From Burkholderiaceae bacterium (GTDB lineage: Bacteria; Pseudomonadota; Gammaproteobacteria; Burkholderiales; Burkholderiaceae_F): a DNA stretch of 15,364 nucleotides. Below the pieces are notes generated by a model. It saw nothing but the letters and a program-made list of their open reading frames with translations. It had not been told where the DNA came from and searched no databases. Below, piece by piece: positions 7,077 to 14,747 of this stretch. Made by a program: the position numbers and the translations under genes. The stretch spans positions 1 to 15,364 of the forward strand of contig JACCYC010000130.1 in assembly GCA_013696665.1 (NCBI GenBank). Reading direction: 5' to 3'. Numbering within the stretch: position 1 is the stretch's first letter; the number at the start of each line of letters is the position of its first letter.

Positions 7077-8360
7077 TCAGACTCTAACCAGTTGCGCGAG
7101 GCGGGCTTCCCAACCCACTATCCATTCCGCCAGCTGGAAGGATTCCATCGGACTGCCAATGAAATAGCCCTGCGCAAGATCGCAACCGATTTCTCGCAGA
7201 AAATGCCAGTCGTCCTCGGTTTCTACGCCTTCGGCCACAGAGTGCATGCCCAGCCGCTTGGCAATGCCGATACTGCCCTCGAGCATGGGCCGGATGATCT
7301 GGTTGTAACGCGCACCATGCACGAAGCCACGGTCAATCTTCAACTCGGTGAACGGGACGTCGCGCAGCTGGGCGAGCGACGAATGGCCGGTACCAAAATC
7401 GTCGATCGACAATCCGAACCTCTGCATACGTAATCGCACCAGGCTCTCGAGCGGCGCCGGCGTGGGCGATATCAGCCGGCTTTCCGTGATTTCCAGCGTC
7501 AGGTCCTGGGGTGATGTGCCGGTTTCACGAACGAGCGCGCTGACGCGGCTCGCAAAGTCAGGCGCGCGCAGATTCTGCATCGTGACGTTGACGGCCATCT
7601 GCACCTGCACGCCTTCGTCCTGCCAGCGGCTGAGCTGAACCAGCGCCGTCCTTACTACCCACTCGGTCAGCGCGTCGACCGCATCGCAGTCTTCGACCGT
7701 GCTGATGAAGCTGTCCGGATAAACGAGTCCGTGGTCCGGATGATTCCAGCGCACCAGTGCCTCCATTCCGGTGAGCCTTCCAGTGTGCAACTCTACCTTG
7801 GGCTGGTAATGAAGCACCCATTGCTTCTCGCGATTGGCTGCGTGCACTTCAGCGCTCGAAAAACTGAGCGCCGCCCGGGCAGGGGTTGCCGCAGTCACTG
7901 GCTTCCAGCACTCGAGCAGCGCGCGCAGCTCCGGCCGGCCGGCCGGTTTCTCGAGTGCGCCAAGGATCAACAGCCCACCCCGGCCCAGCAGCTTTTGCAC
8001 GGTGTGCATGATCCGCAGTCCCTCGCCGCTCAGAAGGATCACGCCGCCCAGGAAAGGAATTGCGCTCAACTTCTGGAGAAACTCGATGCCGTCCATACGG
8101 GGCATGTTCAAATCGCACAGGATCACGTCGACCGCGTGAGGGTCTTCATGCAGCAGCGCCAGTGTCGCCGCGGCGCTGCTGGCGGTCCTGACCATCTGAT
8201 AGCCCATGCTCTTTAGCATTTGAGCTTGCATGCCAAGCATGAACTGATCGTCGTCGAGCAGCAGGATGTTGGGCTGCCTGCGTTCGGAGGCCGGCAAATC
8301 GTTGGACAGCGACTCGGTTTCGTCAGGACTTGCGGCGGGCATTTTCGTTTCTGACCTCAT
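7077..8360 (-). CDS. Response regulator with receiver and EAL (c-di-GMP phosphodiesterase) domains
   Basis: The 427-residue protein has a receiver domain (about 30-155) with the acidic cluster D36-D38, phosphoacceptor D83 in LCDLNMPRMDG, S111 and K138, then an EAL domain (about 178-420). EAL residues for c-di-GMP hydrolysis are all present: E200 (EAL), N258, E290, D320-D321 (DDFGTG), K341, E377, E380 and Q397. These match the RocR residues of Pseudomonas aeruginosa, as I recall them, at a constant offset of 25, so the enzyme should be active. No GGDEF or membrane segment is present. It begins 9 nt after the hybrid kinase stop, with an AGGTAGG ribosome binding site candidate; a second ATG at 8342 is possible. 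It is the likely output of the upstream phosphorelay. Confidence 0.93.
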   Translation of the reverse strand: MRSETKMPAASPDETESLSNDLPASERRQPNILLLDDDQFMLGMQAQMLKSMGYQMVRTASSAAATLALLHEDPHAVDVILCDLNMPRMDGIEFLQKLSAIPFLGGVILLSGEGLRIMHTVQKLLGRGGLLILGALEKPAGRPELRALLECWKPVTAATPARAALSFSSAEVHAANREKQWVLHYQPKVELHTGRLTGMEALVRWNHPDHGLVYPDSFISTVEDCDAVDALTEWVVRTALVQLSRWQDEGVQVQMAVNVTMQNLRAPDFASRVSALVRETGTSPQDLTLEITESRLISPTPAPLESLVRLRMQRFGLSIDDFGTGHSSLAQLRDVPFTELKIDRGFVHGARYNQIIRPMLEGSIGIAKRLGMHSVAEGVETEDDWHFLREIGCDLAQGYFIGSPMESFQLAEWIVGWEARLAQLVRV

Positions 8361-8369
8361 CAGTAGTGC

Positions 8370-11300
8370 CTACCTAGAATCCAGAAATCGGAGCACGGCT
8401 TCCGATTCGGTCTGGAACAACGGTAGCAAGGCCTTTAACTTACCTGTTTTTCGCCCACCGGCGACTTCCTCGATCTGAGCGCAAAGATCACCGAGCCGTA
8501 GGGCGCCGATCGAGCGCGCCGCAGACTTCAACTTGTGAGCGGCGTCACTCACAATCTGACCCGATCCGGCTGCTACGCCCTGACGCAAGGCATCGCTCGA
8601 CAGGCCGGCGCTTTCGCGAAAGGCACCGAGCACTTCGTCTATCACCGAACTGTCGTCGCCTACGAGCGCGGCGAGCACCGAGAGGTCGACCGGCGGAGGC
8701 TCAACAGCCGCCAGTACGCGCCCACCCTCCTGCAGGGCGGACTGCGACAGCGGCATGATCCATTCCTCTATCGCTGCACTCAGCTGCGCAAGCCGCACTG
8801 GCTTGCTGAGATATCCGTCCATCCCGACCGCGCGGCAGCGCACCTCTTCATCGCGCAGCGCGTTTGCTGTCAGCGCAAGGATCGGCATGCGGCGCTTCGC
8901 AGTTTCCTCGCTGCGAATCGCCTTGGTCAGCTCGTATCCATCCATCAGCGGCATGTGCAGATCGGTCAGCAGCAGGGCGAAATCGCCGGTGCGCCAGCGC
9001 TCGAGTGCTTCGCGGCCATCGGCGGCTATGTCCGCCGCAAAGCCGATGAGTGCAAGCTGCTGGCGGATCACAATCCGATTGGTCTCGTTGTCTTCGGCCA
9101 CCAGAATCCGGCGTCCCGCCAGTTGCGCTTCCCGGCGCAATGGTGCCGAACTCCATTCCGACGCCGCTGGCTCTTCTCGCGCTGCCACCTCCCGCAAACG
9201 GCCCGACGCTATCGCCAGTACCCTGAACAGATTGCGCCTCGCGAGCGTATCGACGTCGATCAGAACGAGATCGATTGCCTCGACGCGCGGACGGCGGCGA
9301 TTGCCCCAGCCGAGCGCGACGAAGCGGGTTTCTGCATCGGCCCGCCGCGGCGCCATCGCGCGCAGCTCATCGAGCGGTGGCACCGGCACGCCAGGCAGCA
9401 GGATCCACAGCGACAGTCCGGTCGGTGCGTCGGCAACGGCAGCCGCGGCGAGGTCCGTCGAGCGCGCGACGACAACATTGGCATGACTCAGGTAGCCGCC
9501 GATGTCCTGGGCGAGCGCGGAGTCCGCGCCGATAACCCGGCACTGCAGGCCATCGGCCCATGCCTCGGTCTCGGGCTCGGGCTCGATCGTGACGATATCG
9601 GCAGTAGCCAGTCGCAATCGCACCGTAAACGTGGAACCCTGATCGGGAACGCTATGAACCGAAATCGAGCCCTTCATCAGCTGCACGAGCATGCTCGAAA
9701 TCGCAAGACCAAGACCGCTGCCGCCGAAACGGCGTGTCGTCGATGCATCGGCCTGCGAGAACGGTTTGAACAGGCGCCCGAGCGTTTCTTCGTCGATGCC
9801 GATTCCGTTGTCCGCGATGATCAGATCGACAGTGACTGCGTCGGCGTGGCGCTCGACAAGCTGACCCCGCACCGACACCTGACCCCAGTTTGCACTGCCA
9901 CCGGAAAACTTGATTGCGTTGCCGATCAGGTTGACGCAGACCTGGCGAAGCCGGCTCTGATCGGCAATCACCGTCCGCGGTATCGCAGGATCGATGAACA
10001 CGGTCATGCGGACACCCCGCTTGATCGCGAGATGGTCGAGCATGCCGCACACCTTCTCGACCGTGTCAGCTAACTGCATCGGCGCGTTCTCGACATCGAG
10101 CTTGCCCGCTTCGATCTTCGAGAAATCCAGAATGTCCTCGATGATCTGCAGCAGCGAGAACGCAGAGTCACGGATCAGGTTGATCATTTCGACCTGCGAC
10201 CCCTGGAGGCTTGTCTGGTTCAAAACCTCGATCATCCCGATGACTCCGTTCATCGGAGTGCGTATTTCGTGGCTCATCGTCGCAAGAAAGGCCGACTTGG
10301 CATGGTTCGCCTGGTCGGCCTCGTCGCGCGCATGCTTGAGCTCGGCGGTGCGCGCCTGCACACGAGCCTCCAGGTCGGCATTCAATTCACGGAGCGTGTC
10401 CTGATCGCGCTTGCGCTGACTGATGTCCTGCGCCATCACGACGATGCCGATCGCATTGCCGTGCTCGTCGTAATACGGAACCTTGTCGGTCTGGATCCAG
10501 ATTTCGTCGCCTTCGCCGTCCTGCACCGATTCGACGATGCCCAGCATCGGGACGCCCGAAGCAATGACCTTCAGATTGTCCGCGTGAAACTTGGCAGCCT
10601 CGCGCGGATAGATCTCGTGCGACGGCCTGCCTTCGATGTCCTCGACCTTGAGTCCGGCGATGCTCGCTACGCGCTGGTTGACACGCAGGATGTTGTTTTC
10701 CGTGTCCTTGAACCAGATCATTGCAGGCATCAGGTCAAACAGAACGCGCAATTCGGTCTGTTGGCGTCGCAGCTCTGCGTTCACGCGAAAAATTTTCAGC
10801 TCGGCGATCTTCAGATCGTCAATATCGGTGCAGGTACCGATCCATTTGACGACGGTGCCGTCCGCCGCAAGGAGTGGCACAGCGCGGATCAGCCACCAGC
10901 GGTACGCGCCATCAGCGCGCCGCAGGCGGCTCTCGATCGAATAAGTCCGTTTGGTCGCGATCGCATGCTGCCATGCATCCACAGTAGCCTGGCGGTCGTC
11001 CGGGTGGAACGGCTTCGCCCAGTCATTTCCCATTGCTTCGGCCACGCCAAGGCCCGTGTAGTCCATCCACTGCCGACTGAAGTAAAGCGCCTGGCCATCG
11101 GAGCGACGAACCCAGACCATCTGCGGCATGGCTTCGGCCAAGGTGCGGAACTCCGCCTCGCTCTCGCGCAGCGCTGTGTCAGCGTTTTTTCGCTGCGTGA
11201 TGTCGCGCCCGATTCCAACGACAAAGTCCACGCTTGCGTCCGCTGCAAGGGCTGGGGAAAGTATGTACTCAAGGCTACCCGCCGCGCCCGTACGGGTGAC

Positions 11301-12146
11301 ATACGGTCGCTCATCCGAGACGGCCACCGTAGTGTCGAATACCTGCTGTACCTGCCCCAGCAGCTTCTTGGCCACCGCAACGGGATAACCGAGCTCTGAG
11401 AAGGTCCTGCCAGCCGCCTCTTCTGCCTTGACTCCCCACCGGTCAAGAAGCCGCTGATTGGCAAATAGGAAGTGCCCTTCCCGATCGAGTATGCAGGCCT
11501 CGTCGGAAATCGAAGACAGCATGGTGCTCAGCATGCGCTCACGCCGTTCGGTCACCCCTGACAGAATTTCGAGCGTTTCTGCAGCCTGCCTGCGCTCGGT
11601 GATGTTGACGTGCATGACCACCGCGCCGGCACTTGGATCATCGGAAAGGGGGGCAATGTTGAGCAGGAACCAACGCTTTTCCGTCGGGGAGTGACACGCG
11701 TATTCGATTGAAAACGCTCTGGACTCTCCGGTCAGCACCGAGCGCAAGCCGAAGGCAACCCGTTGGGCTTCCGACGAGTCTTCACCGTGCGCGTTTTCAC
11801 AGATGTCGACGTAATTGAGGCCCACTGCATGGCTCGGCGACGGCAGTTGATTGGCGCTGCCGAAATCGCGCCACGCCTTGTTCACCGAAACGATTGTTCC
11901 CCAGGAATCGACGAGCGCAATATGCGCGGGCACCGCATTCAGGATCGCGACCTGCCTGGCGTGCTCGCTCTGACGCAGATCTGCCTGCGCGCGGCGCAAA
12001 ACGATCGTATGTCCTGCCGGGTCCGTGACCGAATCGACCTCGCCCCCCAGCAATTCGTCGAGACGCCGGTCTGTCGTGTGAAGGAGGTCGATCAGCGCCG
12101 ATATTTCCGCGCTTGAACTGATCGACGGTGCCAGCGCGGGACTCAT
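8370..12146 (-). CDS. Multi-PAS hybrid histidine kinase with receiver and HPt domains
   Basis: From the ATG at 12144-12146 the protein has 1258 residues and no membrane segment. In order: a helical N-terminal segment with LLGGEVDSV and LRRAQADLR; four PAS-like domains at about 62-185, 200-320, 330-450 and 462-580, several ending in DIT/DIS-QRK type motifs; a coiled coil; HisKA with H626 (MSHEIRTPMNG); HATPase with N743, DNGIGI (779-784) and GGSGLGLA (808-815); a degenerate receiver-like region about 866-985 lacking a phosphoacceptor; a true receiver with E1018-D1019, D1062, T1093 and K1115; and an HPt domain with H1204 (AHKLKSA). All relay residues are present. The ATG shares one base with the kaiB stop. 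An open frame continues upstream to 12344 inside kaiB, but that part has no domain similarity. Confidence 0.93.
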   Translation of the reverse strand: MSPALAPSISSSAEISALIDLLHTTDRRLDELLGGEVDSVTDPAGHTIVLRRAQADLRQSEHARQVAILNAVPAHIALVDSWGTIVSVNKAWRDFGSANQLPSPSHAVGLNYVDICENAHGEDSSEAQRVAFGLRSVLTGESRAFSIEYACHSPTEKRWFLLNIAPLSDDPSAGAVVMHVNITERRQAAETLEILSGVTERRERMLSTMLSSISDEACILDREGHFLFANQRLLDRWGVKAEEAAGRTFSELGYPVAVAKKLLGQVQQVFDTTVAVSDERPYVTRTGAAGSLEYILSPALAADASVDFVVGIGRDITQRKNADTALRESEAEFRTLAEAMPQMVWVRRSDGQALYFSRQWMDYTGLGVAEAMGNDWAKPFHPDDRQATVDAWQHAIATKRTYSIESRLRRADGAYRWWLIRAVPLLAADGTVVKWIGTCTDIDDLKIAELKIFRVNAELRRQQTELRVLFDLMPAMIWFKDTENNILRVNQRVASIAGLKVEDIEGRPSHEIYPREAAKFHADNLKVIASGVPMLGIVESVQDGEGDEIWIQTDKVPYYDEHGNAIGIVVMAQDISQRKRDQDTLRELNADLEARVQARTAELKHARDEADQANHAKSAFLATMSHEIRTPMNGVIGMIEVLNQTSLQGSQVEMINLIRDSAFSLLQIIEDILDFSKIEAGKLDVENAPMQLADTVEKVCGMLDHLAIKRGVRMTVFIDPAIPRTVIADQSRLRQVCVNLIGNAIKFSGGSANWGQVSVRGQLVERHADAVTVDLIIADNGIGIDEETLGRLFKPFSQADASTTRRFGGSGLGLAISSMLVQLMKGSISVHSVPDQGSTFTVRLRLATADIVTIEPEPETEAWADGLQCRVIGADSALAQDIGGYLSHANVVVARSTDLAAAAVADAPTGLSLWILLPGVPVPPLDELRAMAPRRADAETRFVALGWGNRRRPRVEAIDLVLIDVDTLARRNLFRVLAIASGRLREVAAREEPAASEWSSAPLRREAQLAGRRILVAEDNETNRIVIRQQLALIGFAADIAADGREALERWRTGDFALLLTDLHMPLMDGYELTKAIRSEETAKRRMPILALTANALRDEEVRCRAVGMDGYLSKPVRLAQLSAAIEEWIMPLSQSALQEGGRVLAAVEPPPVDLSVLAALVGDDSSVIDEVLGAFRESAGLSSDALRQGVAAGSGQIVSDAAHKLKSAARSIGALRLGDLCAQIEEVAGGRKTGKLKALLPLFQTESEAVLRFLDSR

Positions 12147-12496
12147 CAACCCGGAACTTTCAGCCCGAGCATCTGTAGTAGCGTGTTGGCGTTGCTCAAC
12201 GTGCCGACGATTTTCTGAATCGGCAACGGCGCGAGCTTGATGAGCGTGGGCGTCATGAACACCTCCTCGCTCAGCGCGCGCGCTGGCTCGACGAAAACAT
12301 CGACGACCTCGATCTCGTGGTGGTTGGGAAGATGTGCACGGCACAGTGCGGTCAGGTTGGCGAGTGCGTGCACGGAGTTCGGGGTGTGGCCCGCGATGAA
12401 CAGGCGAAACTTATAAATTTGCGGCAGCGCCGGCGCATCAAGTGCGGCATCCATGCGGGGGTTCATCGGTCGATCGATCGGCACGGCCGCGCTCAT
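12146..12496 (-). CDS. kaiB: KaiB-family clock protein
   Basis: The 116-residue product carries the KaiB thioredoxin-like fold at about 28-112: YKFRLFIAGHTPNS (28-41), EVVDVFVEPA (63-72), TPTLIKLAPLPIQKIVGTLS (82-101). In cyanobacteria KaiB switches fold and binds KaiC, displacing SasA; the prolines and TPTL segment around the switch region are kept here. A roughly 27-residue N-terminal extension precedes the fold; the first ATG overlaps the kaiC stop (ATGA), which favours it, although ATGs at codons 11 and 15 are possible. It is tightly coupled to kaiC upstream and to the hybrid kinase downstream. No kaiA is seen, as is usual outside cyanobacteria. Confidence 0.94.
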   Translation of the reverse strand: MSAAVPIDRPMNPRMDAALDAPALPQIYKFRLFIAGHTPNSVHALANLTALCRAHLPNHHEIEVVDVFVEPARALSEEVFMTPTLIKLAPLPIQKIVGTLSNANTLLQMLGLKVPG

Positions 12497-14220
12497 CTCG
12501 ATTTCGGCGTGACCGCGTCGGCGCCGCGCAACTCGCGCATCTGGCTTTGGCCGCGCGCCAGCTCGCCTTCGCGGCTCGCGCGCGTGCGTGCCAGCAGAGT
12601 CTTCTCGGCCTGCTTTGCGACAAGCTCGGTCTGCAGCGACTTGGCGCGCACCTCCAGCACGGCTTCCTCTGCATCGAGCCGCACGAGATTGAGCTGCCCC
12701 GCGACCTCGGCCACCTCTTTTGCAACACGCTCAGCGCTCTCTTTTTCCCAGCGCATCGTGCCCATCAGCACCTCGCCGCCTGCGGTATAGATGTCTGCCA
12801 GCGTGACACCGTCATCGCTGAGTATCAGCTCTCGTACCTGATTCGAGTGCGCGGTGCCACGCGACTTGATGATTGACATCCCGCGATTGCGCTCGCCTGC
12901 CTGAACCAGGTAGTTCAGATGAATCCAGGTATCCGCCAACGTGGAGATGTGCAACGGTGTGCCGCCAACCAGCGTCTGCCCGACCATTTCGTCGAGCAGG
13001 CTGGTGCAAACGAGCGTGATCCCATCGGCCTTGGTCCAGTCGATCATGCGCTCGGCCACACCGTGCGCGGTCATCTCGTTTCCAGACTTCGACAGCGTCG
13101 AGACCGGGTCGATAACCACGCAGCGCGCCGAGTGTTTCTCGGCGAGCGCCTTGATCCTGACCAGCAGTGTTTCGGCGCTGCCGGTGACCGTTCGTGCCGA
13201 GATGATGCGAAGCATTCCGCTTTCGACATGGCCTGCGAGCCGGATACCGACCGATTGAAGGTTGCGAATCACCTCGCTGCCATCCGAATCGAAACAGACA
13301 AACAGCGTGCGCTCGCCGCGCTCGCATGCTGCCTCCACGAAGGCGCCGCTCAACGTCGTCTTCGCCGTGCCTGGAAGGCCGGTGATCAGCACGCTCGCGC
13401 CGCGGTAGTAGCCGCCGCCCAGCATCGTGTCGAGCCGCTCGACCCCGCTGGTGACGCGCTCATGGGTCACGGTCGCGTCGACACGACCGAGCGTGCGCGC
13501 GACCGCCACATCGAATCCCTTGTTGCCGATGACAAATGGCGACTCGCTTTCGTCAAAGCCGCTGCCGCGATACTTCTGCACGCGAACATTGCGCTGCGAT
13601 ACGCCGAGCACGACACGATGGCTGAGGATGACGGCACAGTCGACCATGAACTGCATCAGCCCGAGCGGCTCTTCGGTAAATGCGCTCGATCCCTCGCCCC
13701 GATCTTTCGCGGTGATCAGGCCGGTCAGGCCGCGACCCAGCAGCCATTCATGCAATCGATAAATTTCACGCCGCCTAGTTACCTGGTCGGGAAGAAGTGC
13801 AAGCAGAATGTCGAGCGCATCAAATACGATGCGGCGCGCACCCATCGCGTCCGTCTGGGCTCCAAGCGCGGCGAGCAGGCCACTGAAGTCGAAGTTTCCC
13901 GAATGAATCAGGTCGGGCACCAGCTTGGCGTCGACGAAGCAGAGCTTGTTCGGTAACAGCGCGTTCAGGTCAAATCCGAAGTTTTCACAGTTCGCGACAA
14001 TCCGCTGCGGCGTCTCCTCGAACGCGACGAAGATTCCCGGTTCACCGAGCTTCGTGCCGTGCACGAGGAACTGGATCGCAAAGATCGTCTTTCCCGAGCC
14101 CGGGCCACCCACCAGCAGGGTCGTGCGGCCGTCTGGCAAGCCGCCGCCGGTGATCTCGTCAAAGCCGACGATGCCGGTCGGAGCCTTGATTACGGTCGGC
14201 GCGAACGTGTCTGAATCCAT
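12493..14220 (-). CDS. kaiC: KaiC-family double-RecA ATPase with C-terminal coiled coil
   Basis: The 575-residue protein has two KaiC domains. CI (about 12-245) has Walker A GGPGSGKT (38-45), catalytic E68-E69 (FEETP) and Walker B D134. CII (about 253-485) has Walker A GLPGTAKT (281-288) and Walker B D371. The segment TPLHISTLADT (421-431) corresponds to the cyanobacterial autophosphorylation region, so T421, S426 and T427 match T426, S431 and T432 of Synechococcus KaiC. At the place of the CI Glu pair, CII has D311-S312. After residue 490 an Ala/Glu/Lys-rich stretch to about 562 looks like a coiled coil in place of the KaiA-binding tail, as in KaiC2-type proteins of proteobacteria. It is the first gene of the operon; the ATG at 14218-14220 lacks a clear ribosome binding site. 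Confidence 0.95.
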   Translation of the reverse strand: MDSDTFAPTVIKAPTGIVGFDEITGGGLPDGRTTLLVGGPGSGKTIFAIQFLVHGTKLGEPGIFVAFEETPQRIVANCENFGFDLNALLPNKLCFVDAKLVPDLIHSGNFDFSGLLAALGAQTDAMGARRIVFDALDILLALLPDQVTRRREIYRLHEWLLGRGLTGLITAKDRGEGSSAFTEEPLGLMQFMVDCAVILSHRVVLGVSQRNVRVQKYRGSGFDESESPFVIGNKGFDVAVARTLGRVDATVTHERVTSGVERLDTMLGGGYYRGASVLITGLPGTAKTTLSGAFVEAACERGERTLFVCFDSDGSEVIRNLQSVGIRLAGHVESGMLRIISARTVTGSAETLLVRIKALAEKHSARCVVIDPVSTLSKSGNEMTAHGVAERMIDWTKADGITLVCTSLLDEMVGQTLVGGTPLHISTLADTWIHLNYLVQAGERNRGMSIIKSRGTAHSNQVRELILSDDGVTLADIYTAGGEVLMGTMRWEKESAERVAKEVAEVAGQLNLVRLDAEEAVLEVRAKSLQTELVAKQAEKTLLARTRASREGELARGQSQMRELRGADAVTPKSR

Positions 14221-14590
14221 GGATGATTGCCGATGGTAGAGGCCGAGGCGCGAGCCATTGCGTTAAAAAGGGGCACGGACACAATGTCCGCTTCTGCTTA
14301 CTTGCAGGCTGATGCGACGCCAGCGCATTTGCGCTAGCAAACATTCAAACACGCCGTCTAAGCGCGAAAACGCGAAAGCGTTCGAACTGCAGGACGGTGC
14401 GACAGGCGTCGTACCGCGATTGCGGACTAATCACTTGTCTAACGGGTGCTCACGAATCAAGTGCGTCAAACGTCGAGGCACCCTACCATGGCACTTCGCA
14501 ATTCATGGATGCGAATTGTGGGGTAAAGCCCTCGACGCGAAGCACGTCCCGATCGGACGAAGCGTCGCGTCCTGCATCCACGAAGTTCGG
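14221..14590. other. Gene-free leader upstream of kaiC
   Basis: This stretch separates the kaiC start (minus) from the gmk remnant. I find no conserved protein in any frame and no convincing -10/-35 pair. It must carry the kai operon promoter if transcription starts here. Small inverted repeats occur at 14276-14290 and 14322-14335 (AGCGC-ATTT-GCGCT). Part of the end nearest 14575-14590 may be further degraded gmk sequence. Confidence 0.5.
14276..14290. repeat. Operator-like inverted repeat upstream of kaiC
   Basis: CGGACA-CAA-TGTCCG is a perfect 6-bp inverted repeat with a 3-nt centre, 56 nt upstream of the kaiC start. On the minus strand it is followed by TGCCCC and five T, so it could instead be a weak attenuator hairpin. 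Either role would bear on kai operon expression; this is inference. Confidence 0.35.
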
Positions 14591-14693
14591 GATCTGCGCA
14601 TAGCTCTGGTCGCGATTGTGGCTGCCACCCGCCTCCGCGACGCCACGCAGACGCCTCGATATCACGCTCTTCCCGCAATTAGGTCGCGAATAA
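14591..14693 (+). pseudogene. gmk: Degraded remnant of a second guanylate kinase 3' end
   Basis: The plus frame from 14606 encodes LVAIVAATRLR, identical to residues 190-200 of the intact gmk. It continues with TQ, RY and L at matching places up to 14671. One frame shift (two bases missing relative to the gmk TTC codon) then leads to QLG and a TAA stop at 14691-14693, matching QLG near the intact gmk end. Codons before 14606 (DLRIA) fit the intact DLALSQ with one codon lost, and a weaker match may extend to about 14575. In the 11 identical residues, 8 codons differ by synonymous changes, so this is a diverged copy rather than a recent duplicate. It lies 54 nt before rpoZ, where gmk would be expected. 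Confidence 0.8.
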
Positions 14694-14715
14694 CACCGTA
14701 CGGCGTTAGCTCGGC

Positions 14716-14721
14716 TAAAAT
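14716..14721 (+). promoter_or_regulatory. Possible -10 box of rpoZ
   Basis: TAAAAT lies 26 nt before the rpoZ ATG and resembles a sigma-70 -10 hexamer. No good -35 hexamer stands 16-18 nt upstream. With gmk displaced by the kai block, rpoZ-spoT would need its own promoter, which makes an element here plausible. Confidence 0.35.
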
Positions 14722-14747
14722 GACGCAATATTCCATCGAGGTACGCC

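Noticed and set aside
8535..10073. Long plus-strand open frame of 512 codons opposite the hybrid kinase
   Set aside because: It mirrors the codon structure of the GC-rich kinase gene, shows no recognisable domain, and is full of His/Arg/Gln-rich low-information sequence typical of antisense frames.
10269..11399. Plus-strand open frame of 376 codons opposite the PAS region
   Set aside because: Same reason: an antisense shadow of a well-supported gene with no family signature.
12147..12344. Upstream extension of the hybrid kinase by 66 codons
   Set aside because: It overlaps kaiB entirely, is Arg/Ala-rich without similarity, and the ATG at 12144-12146 makes a tight TGATG junction with kaiB.
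14312..14590. Plus-strand frame that runs into the gmk remnant, as a possible new gene
   Set aside because: Its N-terminal part has no recognisable similarity and no ribosome binding site, and its end carries the degraded gmk tail in a shifted frame, so it is more likely decayed sequence.
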